A stretch of DNA of 64,000 nucleotides from Sequoia sempervirens (GCA_007258455.2 VDFB02115102.1:1-64000), one strand, 5' to 3'; shown: positions 1 to 11,604, numbered from the stretch's first letter. Program-made: numbers and translations. Notes: a model not told the origin generated them from the sequence alone.

Positions 1-2
1 AG

Positions 3-578
3 GATGTTCTAAAAGAACAAGGCATTTTGACCGGACATAACAATAATACCAACAATGGTCAACACAACAATAAGGATAAAGGGAAGAACAACAATTGGAA
101 CAAAAACAAACAAGTTGTCAATGATGGAGTTGTGGATTCTTCCCAATCAAGAGATCAAAGTGTTCTTAATTTGACTAAGGTTGTGCAAGCAATGAAGCTT
201 AATGCACCTCCACAACAAGAAAGTAAACCAAGATATCAGGAGAGGCCCAAAAACCAGAAGCGACAATTTACCAAATTGGGTGACACATATGAGGATATTC
301 TCAAAACTCTCATTGCTAACAACTTGGCACATCCTCAGGATCCTGCAAAATTTCACATCCCAGATCCTAAGCCACATTGGTGGGATGACAAGGCATTCTG
401 TAAATTTCATAATGGCCCCGGCCATACTGTTGAAAACTGTTGGAAATTAAAACATATCGTCCAAGATTTTATAGAAAGTGGAAAGCTTCAAGTTGATGGC
501 CTAAATACCAATTCTGATCATAAGGCTTTTAAGGAACCTTTGCCTAATTACGACAAGGGGGAAACCTCTAAATCATAG
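3..578 (+). pseudogene. gag C-terminal part of the Tat element (partial)
   Basis: The frame is open from base 3, so the protein continues leftward out of the window. The N-terminal part is Asn/Lys-rich low complexity. Near residues 120-150 there is a zinc-knuckle-like stretch (CKFHNGPGHTVENCWKLK) followed by an amphipathic segment, typical of Tat-clade gag, where the knuckle spacing differs from classical CCHC. Gag binds RNA and builds the virus-like particle. The frame ends at a TAG near 576-578; the protease frame begins about 45 bases on. Confidence 0.8.
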
Positions 579-623
579 AATGGCAAAGCTACAATCAACT
601 ACACCTATACAGCGGCAGAAAAT

Positions 624-1702
624 GTGATAAACATGCTTGAAGTTGTGGAGCCAAGTGTTAATATGATAAGGAGTAAAGACCCGCATGGTTATGACTCTCA
701 CCCTATTTTTGACAACCAACCTGTTGTGGTGCTGAGAAGTCCTCATTCTAGGTTATCTTCCCAAGCCCTTAATACTGTTACCAGGAGTCAAGCCCCTATT
801 ATTCTCAGAGGGCCTAGTTCAGGTCCATCCAACAAATCCAAGCAAGTGGCATCCAAGAATGTCACTATAAAGTCCGCCACTGCTCTCAAACCAAACTACA
901 ATCTTGTAGATCAGTTACAGAAAATTTCGGCACATATCTCAATCTTAGAGCTTCTAGAGTTGTCCCCTAGGTATAAGCAGATCCTTGAGGACGCTTTGCG
1001 CACATCAAATATCCCCAACAACATTGATATAGACCAATTCCAAGGCATGGTGAATCACATTACTAGCCCACATTACCTTTCTTTCTCTGAAGATGATGAC
1101 AAATCCCTAAGCCATCCACACAATCTTTCCCTTCACATTGAAGTCATGATTCATAAAACCCGTGTCAGGCGCGTGTTGATTGATGGAGGTGCTGGGTTAA
1201 ATATATATACTTTGAATTTGTTAAAAACTTTGGGCTATTCAGAGCAAGTGATACGACACTAGAAAGAGGTCGCCATAAAGGCCCTATGATGAAGGCGAGC
1301 AGTTCTAAGGGATTGGCTGTCCTTCCTGTCAGGATTAGCCCAGTTGAAAAAGATATCTTGTTTCAAATTGTTGATACTAGACCCCTTGTATACAACATTT
1401 TACTAGGTAGACCATGGATTCATGATATGCAGGCAGTGTCGTCTACCTACCACCAGTGTGTTAAGTTCCCCTACAATGGAACAGAAATTTGCATACCAGG
1501 AGATAACACCTTATCAACTAACTCAATCTCAGCTAATGTTCATGTCCCTCTTAACCGAGCAGCAGAGGATTATGAAACAACTTTAGCAGACTGTCAAAAC
1601 AAATTTAAGTCAGTAGACCTTGGCATGGGGGGTATCAACTTGACTCTTTTGCAAAGATTCCTGTTTCCCCTAGGACATATGGAAAGCCTTCACAGGAGAT
1701 GA
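624..1702 (+). pseudogene. Retropepsin-like protease of the Tat element, frameshifted
   Basis: The frame 624-1262 carries the active-site segment VLIDGGAGLNI near its end. Tat elements often read DGG(S/A) where other retropepsins read DTG/DSG. A stop at 1260 and a frameshift near 1280 break the chain, and 1286-1702 resumes with YNILLGRPWIH, the conserved C-terminal protease motif with an ILGR-like core. Together the two frames cover one aspartic protease that would mature the polyprotein. About 120 residues upstream of the active site have no family I can name. Not functional as read. Confidence 0.8.
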
Positions 1703-3162
1703 AACCATCATCTTCAGCAATGACACTATTTGACAAGTTTGTTGAATCCTCGGTACCAATACAAGATGAAAAAGAGGAAGTAGCTATTTGAGATTGGATA
1801 TACAAAGAGGAGAAATACCAGCACAATGAAAATTTCTCCCCCTCTCCTAAGTCCTATGGGAGAGGATATACTTTTGTCAAGAAGATGGGTTATCCAGGAT
1901 ATGGCCCTCTTAGTCACAGGTTAGATGCTAGAGCCGAACCACTCAATCATGATCTTTTTGCACATAAGTCTAAGAAACCGGTTGGCCTAGGCTTTATGAA
2001 CAACAATAAATGCACTGTCCCCATTTCTGATAGGCGGGATAGTAAAGATGACACAAAATATGTACCAGATTTGACCAATCAACAAGACATAACAGATGAT
2101 TGGATACCTTCAACAAATCTCCTTTGGGAAGATAGTCCTCCTATCTCATTTGCAATAGATAGTGACTGTATGAATGCAAGATTGACTATGGATAGTGTCT
2201 CCATCCCAGTTACAATGGATGGTGATAATTCAGATAATTTTGTGATAGAGCAAATTGCTAGAGGAGAGGAGCCTCTTCCAAATCTTGAGGCTTCTACATC
2301 ACGAGGCTCCAACAATAATTCAGAAATAGACTCTCATGAGTTTGAATGGGATTCACTCTCAGATGCAACAGTTGACTTGGATATGGACGTTGTCCATGCT
2401 TATAGTTCTCAACCTGATGTAACTGACGAGCCATGTGTTAGATTAGAAGATTGGAACCCACATGTCGCATTAGTAGACGATTCTTCGCTTGCTAGGATAA
2501 ATTCTGATTTAGACGCTTTAGAGGGAAACTTGACAGATTCCAATTCTACAGTCACCAGAGATGACACCACCTATATCCTTAATCTTGAACTAGTCATCAA
2601 CCTACCCCTTGTTCACCCCAACCTTATTGATTGGTCTCAACGGTACCAAGAGCCTCAACTCTTGACATTTCACAATGACTATGAGATCACCTGCTATCTA
2701 AATGCCATTGAACCTATAGTCTCTTCCACTAGTGAACCGGCTACCAGTATGACAGAACCTGACATCAAGTACCTTAGTCACAAGATAAAAAGAAAAGAAA
2801 AAAAGAATAAGAGTTCTGATGGCGAAAACCACTATGTGGCGATGTCAGAACCAAAAAAAGTAAAAATAAAAGACGTATCCAAAGGTGAAAACCTCCCAGA
2901 GGCACCTACGGATGAGGTACTTGATGGTCTCCCAAGCTATTTCCAGGATAGATCATCAGTATTGGTTGAACCTACAGAAGCTGTTAATTTGGGCACAGAG
3001 GAAGTTCAAAAATTGTACACTTGGCTAAATCTTTATCACCTGAAGAAAAGAAAGCCTATACCGAGTTCCTCCAAAAGAAGGAAATTAACTTTGCATGGAC
3101 ATACTCAGACATGCCAGGGTTGGACACTATCTCATTGTCATCATTTATCATGGCGGGTGTGA
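1703..3162 (+). pseudogene. Protease-to-RT linker of the Tat element, with G-patch-like motif
   Basis: Across frame breaks at 1703-1884 and in the long frame 1885-3162 (425 codons) the sequence is acidic and serine-rich, with no enzyme domain. The start carries KKMGYPGYGPLSHRLDARAE and, about 20 residues on, GLGF. Spacing of Gly and aromatic residues resembles a G-patch, an RNA-binding motif. The rest is rich in Asp/Glu/Ser/Thr, with a Lys-rich patch near residue 305. Near 3075 the reading shifts: another frame gives FAWTYSDMPGLD, the usual lead-in to Tat RT. The G-patch call is by eye. Confidence 0.55.
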
Positions 3163-3855
3163 AACGGTAAAAGCGAAGTTAGAGAAAATGCACCCTCATA
3201 TAGCTCTTTTAGTGGTGAATTAGAAAGCTCCTTGGTCTGCTTGGGGATTCATTAGAGCCATGAACTATCTTGTTGGATTTCCAACATTGTACACATTTCT
3301 AAACGATAAAACCATTAGTCTGCCCACCCGGACTTTAGAGATCTTAATGAGGCCCAAAAGGATGATTTCCCTTTCCTAACATAGACATGATAGTGGACAT
3401 GACAGCAGGATATGAGATCTATTCTTTGATGGATGGTTTTTCTGGGTATAATCAAATCAAGATAGCTCCTGAGGATCAAGAAAAGACTGCATTCACATGT
3501 GCCTAGGGTACTTATTGTTGGAATGTCATGCCCTTTGGATTGAAAAATGCAGGAGCTACTTACCAAAGAACTATGACAACCATCTTCCATGACATGATGC
3601 ATAAGAATATGGAAGATTATGTGGATGACACCCTGGCTAAGTCTAAGAGAAGAAGAACACATTTGGCTGATTTAGAAGTGATTCTAGATCGCATGGAACA
3701 ATTTCAACTAAGATTAAACCCAAAAAAGTGTGCATTTGGTGTTACTTCTGAAAAATTATTGGGATTCATCATTTCAGCTAAAGGAATAGAAGTGGACCCT
3801 AAAAAGGTTCAAGCCATTATAAACATGCCACCTCCCAAAATGTCAGCCAAATGAG
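3075..3855 (+). pseudogene. Reverse transcriptase of the Tat element
   Basis: RT copies the element RNA into DNA. Visible blocks are FAWTYSDMPGLD at the lead-in, then in the frame from about 3388 SLMDGFSGYNQIKI, then MPFGLKNAGATYQR and the catalytic YVDD box at 3618-3629, followed by LLGFIISAKGIEVDP. A TAG at about 3503 replaces the expected Trp before GTYCWNVMPFG. The stretch 3163-3380 is frame-shuffled and partly lost. The next frame ends at TGA 3852, in the connection to RNase H. Confidence 0.88.
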
Positions 3856-4425
3856 GAGTCTTCAAGGGCGCCTTGATCCATAAGGAGGTTTATTTCTGAA
3901 TTGGCGGATGAGCACAACCTTTCAACAAAATTTGCATAAGGTGTTCAATGTGTGGAATGAGGATTGCCAAAAGAGCATGGATCAAATTAAAGGAATGTGG
4001 CAAAATCCTCCATTTTAATGCCTCCCATTCGGGAAAACCTCTCATTTATATGTCTCGGCCTTCACGAATCTTATTTGGGGGGCATTGTTGGCTCAATTAG
4101 ATGAACAAGGGAAAGAAAGGGCCATATATTATATTAGTCGCACTCTTGTTTCTTATGAGGTTAATTATACTAGTATTGAAAAAGCTTGCCTCGCAGTAGT
4201 GTTTGCTTCTCAAAAATTGCGACACTATATGCTCACACACACCATACACCTCATATCAAAAATTGATCCTCTCAAATACTTGCTCGGTAAAGCTGCTCTC
4301 ACGGGCAGACTTGCTAAATGGATGATGATTCTTTCTGAATTTGACATAGAGTATATTGAGCGCAAAGCAATCAAAGGCCAAGCTATTGTAGATCAACTGG
4401 CTAATTTTCCTATTCAAGATAATAT
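3856..4425 (+). pseudogene. RT-linked RNase H of the Tat element
   Basis: The region 3856-4080 encodes, in mixed frames, the RT-RNase H connection (fragments like LIYMSRPS). From 4085 one long frame gives LLAQLDEQGKERAIYYISRT, SIEKACLAVVFASQKLRHYM and the terminal GQAIVDQLANFP. This is the standard gypsy RNase H that removes RNA from the RNA/DNA hybrid. The first catalytic aspartate lies in the damaged upstream part. Confidence 0.82.
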
Positions 4426-4472
4426 GCCCATTCAAGTCAACTTTCCAGATGAGCATCTTATGTACATGACTG

Positions 4473-4866
4473 AAAGATCCTGGAAACTATTCTTTGATGG
4501 TTCATGCATGCAAAATGGTTCTGGAGCTGGTGTGTTGTTTGTTTCTCCTCATGGGTATACTATTCCTAAATCTTACGAGTTACTCTTTCCATGCACAAAC
4601 AACATAGCTGAGTATGAGGCTTTGACAAATGGACTAAAAATGGCTATAGAGTGGAATATCACAGAACTACATATCTATGGGGATTCTCAGCTGATCACCA
4701 ACCAAGTCAATGAACAATACCAAACAAAAGATGACAAGTTGGTACCTTACAAAAAAATGGTTGATTCATTGAGGCGGTATTTTACTTTTGTCACCTTTCA
4801 GCAAATCCCTAGGGCTGAGAACAAAGCAGCTGATGCTATGGCCACCCTTGCTTCACTTCTTCAGTT
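4473..4866 (+). pseudogene. Second (archaeal-type) RNase H of the Tat element
   Basis: In the frame that starts at 4085, residues 133-258 form a second complete RNase H-like domain: FFDGSCMQNGSGAGV, NNIAEYEALTNGL, IYGDSQLITNQVN and AENKAADAMATLAS. The four acidic catalytic residues are present (D138, E178, D200, D250). This extra domain sits between the first RNase H and integrase, as in Tat-lineage elements. The domain is uninterrupted although the surrounding polyprotein is broken. Confidence 0.9.
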
Positions 4867-4989
4867 AGAGGAACATGAGTCCAGATATGAATTCCTGGTG
4901 GAAGAGCTACGATATCCCATATTTGACTCACCTGAAAGCCATATCATTTGTACCCTTGTCAATCATGAATCCTCCCGCTATGGTGCTAT

Positions 4990-6190
4990 TTACTCATATC
5001 TTCATGATGGCATCATCCCCGATACATTTAACCGATCTGAAAGAAGAAACCTTATCCGCAACGCCTCTCGCCATTCCCTCATCTCTGGTGATTTGTATAG
5101 GAGGGGTCTAGATGGAACACTTCTTAGGTGCTTAGAAAAGGAGGAATCCAATCAAGCGCTAGTTGACATCCGCGAGGGCATATGTGGAGGACATTCTAAT
5201 GGTCTTTCCATGGCTAGAAGGTTGGCGGTAGGGGTACTGTGGCCCTCGTGCGGAATGAATCACCGATGGCATTTGCTAAGTCTTGTGAAAAATGTTAGAA
5301 ACATGGACACCTGATACATGCTCCAGATAGGGAGCTAATTCCTTCTATATCTCACTAGCCATTTCAGCGATGGGCCTTTGATCTTATTGGGCAGATTCAT
5401 CCCAACTCATCAGGTGGGCATAAGTTCATTATCACTGCTACTGACTACTTCACAAAATGGGTAGAGGCTGTTCCACTTCTATTGTCGCGGGCAAGGCGGT
5501 GTCTTTATTTATTTTAAACCATATCATGCAGCCGATATGGAGTGCCATATGAGATCATCACTGACAATGGAGGTCGGTTCAAAAACAAGGACCTTAAAGA
5601 ACTTTCCCAAAGATTCAAGATAAAGCAACATTGGTCCTCCATTTACTTCCCACAAGGAAATGGTCAGGCAGAGGCTTCAAACAAAACCATTCTCAAGATT
5701 TTGCACAGAACAGTTCATAAGAATGGTAGAGATTGGCACCTACAGATAAATCCAGCCCTATGGGCCTATAGAATGAGTATTCGTACTCCAACTGGGGCTA
5801 CTCCTTTTTCCCTCACATACGGCGCTGAAGCAGTGTTACCTTTAGAGGTTGAGATTCCATCACTTCGGGTCTCTCTCAAAGGTCTAGTTACAGATGAAGA
5901 CTATCGTGCCATGAGATTGCAAGAATTAGAACTTCTTGATGAGAAGCGTAAAGCATCATTTGACCATATGAGGGTCTATCAAAAGAGGATGTCCAAAGCC
6001 TTCAACAAAAAGGTTCGCCCTAGAGAATTCCAAGTAGGAGATCTTGTCCTGCGAGAGAATCCTAGAACCAAGGAAGCCAGAAACGAGAATGGCAAATTCA
6101 GACCTAATTGGCTTGGACCCTACATCATCCGCAGCTGACTTACGGCGCAGATTACTATCTACTTCCTCTCGAGAGAGGTGGCTCCACACA
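4990..6190 (+). pseudogene. Integrase of the Tat element, frameshifted
   Basis: The frame from 4085 continues to 5314 with an N-terminal zinc-binding region (GGHSNGLSMARRLA), whose Cys pair CEKCQKHGH appears in another frame near 5285-5310. The core begins at about 5365 (RWAFDLIGQI, first catalytic Asp), breaks near 5470-5540, and resumes at 5542 with IITDNGGRFKNKD (second Asp) and FPQGNGQAEASNKT (Glu). The C-terminal part has GDLVLRENPRTKEARNENGK and GPYIIR, then a frameshift near 6135. All three DDE residues exist but not in one frame. Confidence 0.87.
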
Positions 6191-8040
6191 GGCTTCTATC
6201 AAGTAACACTTTGAAGAGTTCTATCATGATGCGGATTATGCAGGGGCATCCTTTGTATATAATTATGATCCTGAAAAAAGTTCCAAAAAAATTGATATAT
6301 GATACTGAAAAAATTACAAAAAAAAAATTGATATATTGTCAAAAAATCCAAAAAAATTCAAATATGATGCTGAAAAAATACAAAAAAAAATAAAAATATA
6401 AAAAGTCCTAAAAAAAAAAAATTCTTCCAAGTGGTGAAAACCTGGAAACAGGCGCTACTTGAGGCCTTTGCATCCCTATTTCTTAGCATGCATCCTCGAC
6501 ACTTAGCCTTTCTCCATCATGCCTTGGTTTGGAATTGGTCTTTGTCTTTGTCTAGGGGCATCATTGTTTTAGCTTTAGGATGGATGTTGGGACCTCTGAC
6601 AGCCTGGCATAAAATTTGTGTTTTTCAACACAACCCCTGACATCGTGTGTTTTTCAACACTTATCAGTTTGGTCTTATCTAGTTCGGTCATGTGATCTTA
6701 CCTACTTGCAAGAATTCAATCCTTATCCTTGGAACTTAGTATTAGTTTACACACTTAAAAATTTTTAATTACAACACTTAATGCTTGAGATATGCCATGA
6801 TCTTTTCTTTGTGTGCTGACTGATATTGATTTTCGTTGAGTGTCCTTGTCTAATAAGTCTCTCCATGATGCATAGCTAGAGGACTTGGGGCATGGGGCAT
6901 GTTTTTATTTGCTTTCTGCTTGTGGGTGTTGTCTTGAACCTCTTCAATGTCTCTTGTTGTCTCCTTGATACACTTAAGAGATTTATGGCATCATCCTTGA
7001 ATGTTTTTGCACAACCATTCTCATGGTAATCTTGGCATTTATGTCTTGATGCGAGCGTGGTTTTGCGACATTAAATTGGGTAAGCTAACATTGTAGTCAT
7101 CTTGACCTTCATGTCTTTGATGCTCATGTTAGAATCTTTCCACATTCCAAGCGATATAAATCACATTCATATCTTCATGGTTGCGTTTGTGACTAGTGAT
7201 GACTGTGTGATTGTTCGATGTCTTGTAATAATGGCCCAATGATGAAAATAAGTTCTCTTACATTCTCTAATGAATGATGAACACACAAAACCCTATGTTA
7301 CCCTATTGCAAGTACACCTTTGCATTTTCATGTAGCTTGCATTATTTAGACTTCATGTTAATTTGCACTTTTAGGCTATATTATGGGTTTGAGAGGGTTT
7401 CCTTCATCTTTCTTGTGGATTTTTCATCAACTGTGATCACGTTCTTCATTTCCTTATCTTCTTTCGTGATCTCAATCAAAATTCCCTATCTTAAACAGTT
7501 GATTGATTTTGATGCATCCTCTTTATTGAGGCAGATTCTCTTCCTTCTCTCCATTTCTTCCAAACTTCTATCTTCCATTCAATTTCACCCCGCTTCTTTT
7601 CTTCTAATTCAACCTTAGGGCATAATTTTCTTGCTGATCTACCACACAGGTTACATGATTTTTATATTTTTCATCTTACATCAAGGGCCTATCTTTTGTT
7701 GATTTGATCAAATTTTCAATTTAGTATTGTTTCTCCTCTATCTCGTTCCGATTTGATCGCGCGGTACCTATCAAACTTCAATCCTTGATTCAAAACTTTT
7801 ATCAATTTATCAATTTAGCTTCTCTTGGGGCAACTTTGTGAATTCTTGCCACTTTGGATGTGATCGAATGGAGCCTCATGTTCAAGGCACTTTTGTTTAT
7901 GTTTGTCGGGATGTGATCACCGAGTCGACCCACTCACATCGAGTTGTTTTGTGATCCCAAATCGATCTCACATTGCAACTTTACATTCAACATTTGCATC
8001 GCGATCAAATTAGAACTCACATTAGTCAAAGAGGGGCAAA
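6191..8040 (+). other. 3' noncoding internal region of the Tat element
   Basis: About 1.85 kb separates the integrase end from the 3' LTR; such a long 3' untranslated stretch is usual for Tat elements. Bases 6255-6430 are an A-rich imperfect repeat built on a GAT(A/G)(C/T)TGAAAAAA-like unit. Small open frames at 6178-6393, 6431-6640 and 7274-7618 have no recognisable domain and biased composition, so I do not call them genes. Confidence 0.6.
8027..8040 (+). promoter_or_regulatory. Polypurine tract before the Tat 3' LTR
   Basis: CAAAGAGGGGCAAA lies directly before the LTR start TGTATGCAACC. A purine-rich run at this position primes plus-strand DNA synthesis. The single C is a blemish also seen in the related LTR at 12263, where AGTGAGGGCTAAA precedes the LTR. 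Confidence 0.65.
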
Positions 8041-9051
8041 TGTATGCAACCTAAAATGGTCACTAGACTTTGGGCCCCATTTATTTAATTTGTCAACATC
8101 AACTTTCTGAATCAATGATTGTTGCATTTTCAAATCAAATTTCTTAATCAATTCATAGCTATTTCAAATGTTTCAATTTTTCCTAAGGTTTGAATGCTTC
8201 ATTAATTTTATTTAATTAAAAGAAATAAATCCCTTTTAATAAATAAAATAATGTTATTTAATTGAAGTTAATATTCCTTAAATAAAATGATGCTATTTAA
8301 TTAAATCTATTTTTTAATTAAATAATTTTATTTATTTTATTAATATTCATTTCTAGAATACATAATCTTATTTTATTTTATTAAAGATATTATCATCTTA
8401 AATTAAATAAAATAAATGAAATATCCTCAAATATCTGTGATGAAAAAAAAGGGGAAACAAATGGAGTTAAAGGAAATAAACTAAAAGAATTCCAATCAGA
8501 TTTGTTTCTATTTTTCTATTTATCCCACATTTATCTGAATTTGCCTTCAATTCTACTTTTGCCTATAAAATGAGCCCTCTCATTCTCATTTCAAGAATCA
8601 CGAATTTTTACATCAGACTTATGCTACAAATTTGAATTTTATCATTTGAGATTACATTAGTTTGATTATATAAGCATCTTATTTTTAGAGCATATAGTTT
8701 AATATTACATTTTAGCTTAATCTTCATAGTAGATTAATTTGCAAAATAATTCATTTATGACATTGCATGTAGATTAAGTTTCATTTCAATAAATTAGTTT
8801 GGTTCATTACATTTTACAGCCATTTAGATTAGTTTTCATTGTTGCATTGCAAGAACATGATTCATGGAGATTGGCATTCTTGCTTCTCCTCTTTGAATCT
8901 CTCGTTTCGAGATTGTATTTGCAGGGGTAACAGGGTTAATCTGAGGGCCACAATATCAATCCCTGCTCTTCTTGGATAGAGAGCTGTGAATCGATTTGCA
9001 AGGACTCATTATTGAGTATCCTTGCATGTAAGGATTCACAGAAGTATAACA
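8041..9051 (+). repeat. 3' LTR of the Tat element
   Basis: Starts TGTATGCAACC after a purine tract and probably ends at ...GTATAACA (9051). U3 contains a very AT-rich block (about 8185-8420). A TATA box at 8564-8570 is followed by a pyrimidine-rich initiator region (CCCTCTCATTCTCATTTC). The right border is inferred from the TG...CA rule and from where antisense copia coding starts (about 9065), so it may be off by some ten bases. Confidence 0.65.
8564..8570 (+). promoter_or_regulatory. TATA box in the Tat LTR
   Basis: TATAAAA within GCCTATAAAATGAGCCCTC, about 520 bases into the LTR. This is the expected core promoter marking the U3/R transition. Confidence 0.6.
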
Positions 9052-9064
9052 TATTTTCAGTTAT

Positions 9065-9300
9065 ACATTATGCTTGCTATCCAAACTTACTGAACCTATC
9101 CCACAAATTTTAGTGCCAGTATCATCTCCAAACATAACCAAGCCTCTATCATATTTTTCAAGTTTAACAAACTTACTATTATCACCAGTCATATGATGTG
9201 AACAACCACTATCAACAACCCAATAGTTTTTTCCTTTTTAGCATGTAGGGAAGAGATTACAGTACCTTCATTTTTCTCCTTCTCCAGAGGGCATTCCTTC
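9065..9300 (-). pseudogene. Copia protease N-terminal fragment
   Basis: The minus strand reads VDSGCSHHMTGDNSKFVKLE and then VMFGDDTGTKICGIGSVSLD, the classical copia retropepsin (catalytic DSG plus the downstream SHHMTGD). A stop lies just before the active site, near 9240, and coding stops abruptly at about 9065 where the Tat LTR begins. Confidence 0.82.
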
Positions 9301-9302
9301 AC

Positions 9303-9595
9303 CTATTTTTTATAATTAGCAAAAGTAGGTTCATCTTTTATAGTCAAGAACAAGTATTCATTGTCACCAGGATCTTCATAATTAGAATCATCATCATATA
9401 TATTAGCATTCTCATTCACATAATATGCTCTATTGATCTTCTTACCTTTCTTTTCTTTCTCATATCTTTGTTTATTCCTCTTAGCTCTTTTCGTACAATT
9501 TGCAATATAATGACCTATTTCTCCACAACTAAAGTATTTAAAGGGTAACTTACCTTCATACTTGTTAGAGCCTTTCCTCATCCTCACAAAGTTAG
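9303..9595 (-). pseudogene. Copia gag zinc-knuckle region
   Basis: The minus-strand frame contains KYFSCGEIGHYIANC, the CCHC knuckle of copia gag. The first cysteine of C-X2-C-X4-H-X4-C is replaced by Tyr (TAT for TGT), so zinc binding would be lost. It is followed by a basic stretch (TKRAKRNKQRYEKEKKGKK) and an acidic patch (YDDDSNYEDPGDNEY), normal for the gag-protease linker. Confidence 0.78.
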
Positions 9596-9598
9596 CTT

Positions 9599-10276
9599 CT
9601 ACTTCATCAAGACTTTCTTCATCTGAATCTTTAGCTTTTGTAGCCTTAAATCAATCTCTGATTTGAATCCATTTCTCAAATTCAGCTTCCTCATCTCATA
9701 AGATGTCAGAGATCCCAACAACAGATCTGTAGTGTAAGTCTTATAATCTATACTTTGTTCAATAACACATACCTTTTTGTTGTAAGCATTAGGGAGATTT
9801 CTAAGAATCTTCTTTACAATCGTAGTTTCATCTATAGTAGCACCAAGTCCTCGCATTCCAACTACTATCTCATCCAATCTTTTTACATATGCTTTAACAT
9901 TCTCATCTTCAGACATATGTAGGAGCTCAAACTATGTTTCCAAATTCTTCAATTTTGCCTCTTTGATCTCTTCATCACCTTCATGCGCCCTTTCCAAAGA
10001 ATCCTAGACCTCCTTAGTAGTCTTCATATTTTGAACCTTAATCAACTCAGAATGTACAAGATTGTTCTTCAAAATGTACTTCGCCTTATTGTTCACTTCA
10101 TGTGCCTTTATCTCATCAGTCGTACTCAGACCATTAGCAGGAGGAGTGTAAGGATTCTTGTAAGCTTTCTTCACATCATATCCATAATACTCCAAATATT
10201 CTTCCATCAATATTTTTCAGATAGCATAATTAGTTCCATCGAACCTCGAATAATTATAAGTAACTTTTCTAGCCAT
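9599..10276 (-). pseudogene. Copia gag capsid region, broken
   Basis: The minus strand encodes the UBN2/retrotran_gag-type capsid: frame 10210-10004 (EYLEYYGYDVKKAYKNPYTP...NNKAKYILKNNL), then 9916-9599 with SEDENVKAYVKRLDEIVVGM, KKILRNLPNAYNKKV and LLGSLTSYEMRK. The motif LPNAY-KKV and the phrase around YEMRK are typical of copia gag. Stops and shifts separate the two frames. Confidence 0.8.
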
Positions 10277-10320
10277 CCCAGACCTTCCTTAAGCGATTAA
10301 ACTCTACTCCAAGGAACCAA

Positions 10321-10333
10321 GCTCTAATACCAA
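10321..10333 (-). promoter_or_regulatory. Primer-binding site of the antisense copia
   Basis: On the minus strand TTGGTATTAGAGC follows the LTR end after one base. It differs by one C-to-T from TGGTATCAGAGC, the sequence complementary to the 3' end of plant initiator Met tRNA. Confidence 0.8.
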
Positions 10334-10334
10334 T

Positions 10335-11604
10335 TGTTGAATAAGACAACTGAGAGAGGGGGTGAATCAGTTGTAACAAATTTAAACCTTTAAATCATTC
10401 ACCATAACTAATCCTTAAGACTACTTAAATGATTAAACATTAAGTGCAAGTGTAGAAACTGAAAAGCATCACACAAACACAACAACACCATATTTACATG
10501 GAAAACCCAATAAGGGAAAAACTACGGTGAGGATTAACTCGCACTATAGAGAATATCAAAACTAATTACAAAGGCTCACTGCTTGAGAAACGAGGCTCAT
10601 TGCCAAAACAAGGACTCACTGTCCAACAAGGCTAACAACCTGGAGGGCTCACTGCCACAAAGATACAAAGAACATAGAAGAGATATGTTACAGAGAGAAG
10701 ACAATCTCAATGCAAAAGAGAAATCCACCACAATTTTCTCAATCACTTGCAGACAAGCATGAATGATAGAGTACACCTTTAGCTCACTACATCTAGAAAC
10801 TCAGCATTTAAGCTTCGCACTGATCTGCCACACTCGCATCACACACACTCACTTATTCGCATCAATCTCGCATCTATCTACTCTATTTCTTTATACTTAT
10901 CTCTCTTGTACTTCATTTCACCACTAACTCATTCTGCATTTATACTATATTCAACTTTGAAACATATCCAAATTCGGCCATCCAACATTAAATTCAAATT
11001 AGGTCAGTGCCAAAACATCCTAGGGTGGAATTAGAATGAGGGCAACCCAAACACATGCTTGATAATGACCCAAATAGATCCAACACGCTTCATCAACTTT
11101 GAAGATAGTGTTCAACACAATTTCAGCCAAACCAATGTAAAACACATAGAACAATTAAGCATGAATCTTCCAGATACTGAAATCATCTTCAATACAATCA
11201 TAACAACTTAACTAGATCTACAAGTCATAATAATTTACCAAAGAGAAATCCGAACCAACAACATTTCTTCCGAACCTAAGCTAGAAACACAAAAAACCAT
11301 AGTTCACAATTGGTGAACATAACTCACACTGTACAATGAATCAACAGCCAAAAATTTGGAAATAGCGACTTCCAACAACCATGATCAACATATCTGAACC
11401 ACACAAACATAGGAGCAAATCTCAGAGCAAAACCTGAAGCAACCATTGAACACCTATAACCTTTCTTCAATACAATTTTCTCAATATCCTCGACATGACC
11501 AACTAATAACCTGCAACCATGACATCAATGACAACAACTAGTTGATAACCAATTGACCAATTGACATCAATGACAACACCTTCATTCCTTTCATTCTTGC
11601 AACA
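10335..11604 (-). repeat. 5' LTR of the antisense copia (1.27 kb)
   Basis: On the plus strand it starts TGTTGAATAAGAC (10335) and ends CTTGCAACA (11604); reversed these are the family's TGTTGCAAG start and TTCAACA end. A minus-strand TATA box (TATAAAT) is near 10938-10944. Bases 10565-10665 hold four or five spaced copies of a GGCTCACTGCC-like motif. The flank after 11604 reads TATAG, the candidate target duplication, but its partner is absent. Confidence 0.82.

Larger units (their letters stand above)
1..9051 (+). mobile_element. Ty3/gypsy retrotransposon, Tat clade, 5' end outside window
   Basis: Domains run in the order gag end, protease, linker, RT, RNase H, second RNase H, integrase, long 3' noncoding region, 3' LTR. 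RT before integrase places it in Ty3/gypsy. An extra RNase H between the RT-linked RNase H and integrase is the hallmark of the Tat/Ogre group. The 5' LTR and PBS lie left of the window, so target duplication and age cannot be read. Several frameshifts and stops make it non-functional. Its 3' LTR abuts a truncated antisense copia, which suggests it inserted into that copia. Confidence 0.9.
9052..11604 (-). mobile_element. Ty1/copia element fragment, antisense: LTR, PBS, gag, start of protease
   Basis: Read on the minus strand: 5' LTR (11604-10335), PBS, gag, zinc knuckle and the protease start, then truncation at about 9060 by the Tat element. The LTR belongs to the same family as the sense copia at 21582-33823; both share the terminal segments around TTGATTCACC / CTGATTCACC and the internal GGCTCACTGCC-like repeats. 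Everything downstream of protease is missing here and may lie left of the window if the Tat element interrupted it. Confidence 0.85.

Noticed and set aside
7274..7618. 114-codon frame in the Tat 3' region as an extra retroviral gene such as env
   Set aside because: Phe/Leu/Ser-rich from T-rich DNA; no signal peptide plus membrane anchor pattern, and no homologous motif seen.
10565..10665. Spaced GGCTCACTGCC motifs as a regulatory array
   Set aside because: They belong to the copia LTR family in general (also 33470-33560 and 46485-46550), so they are ordinary LTR sequence here.
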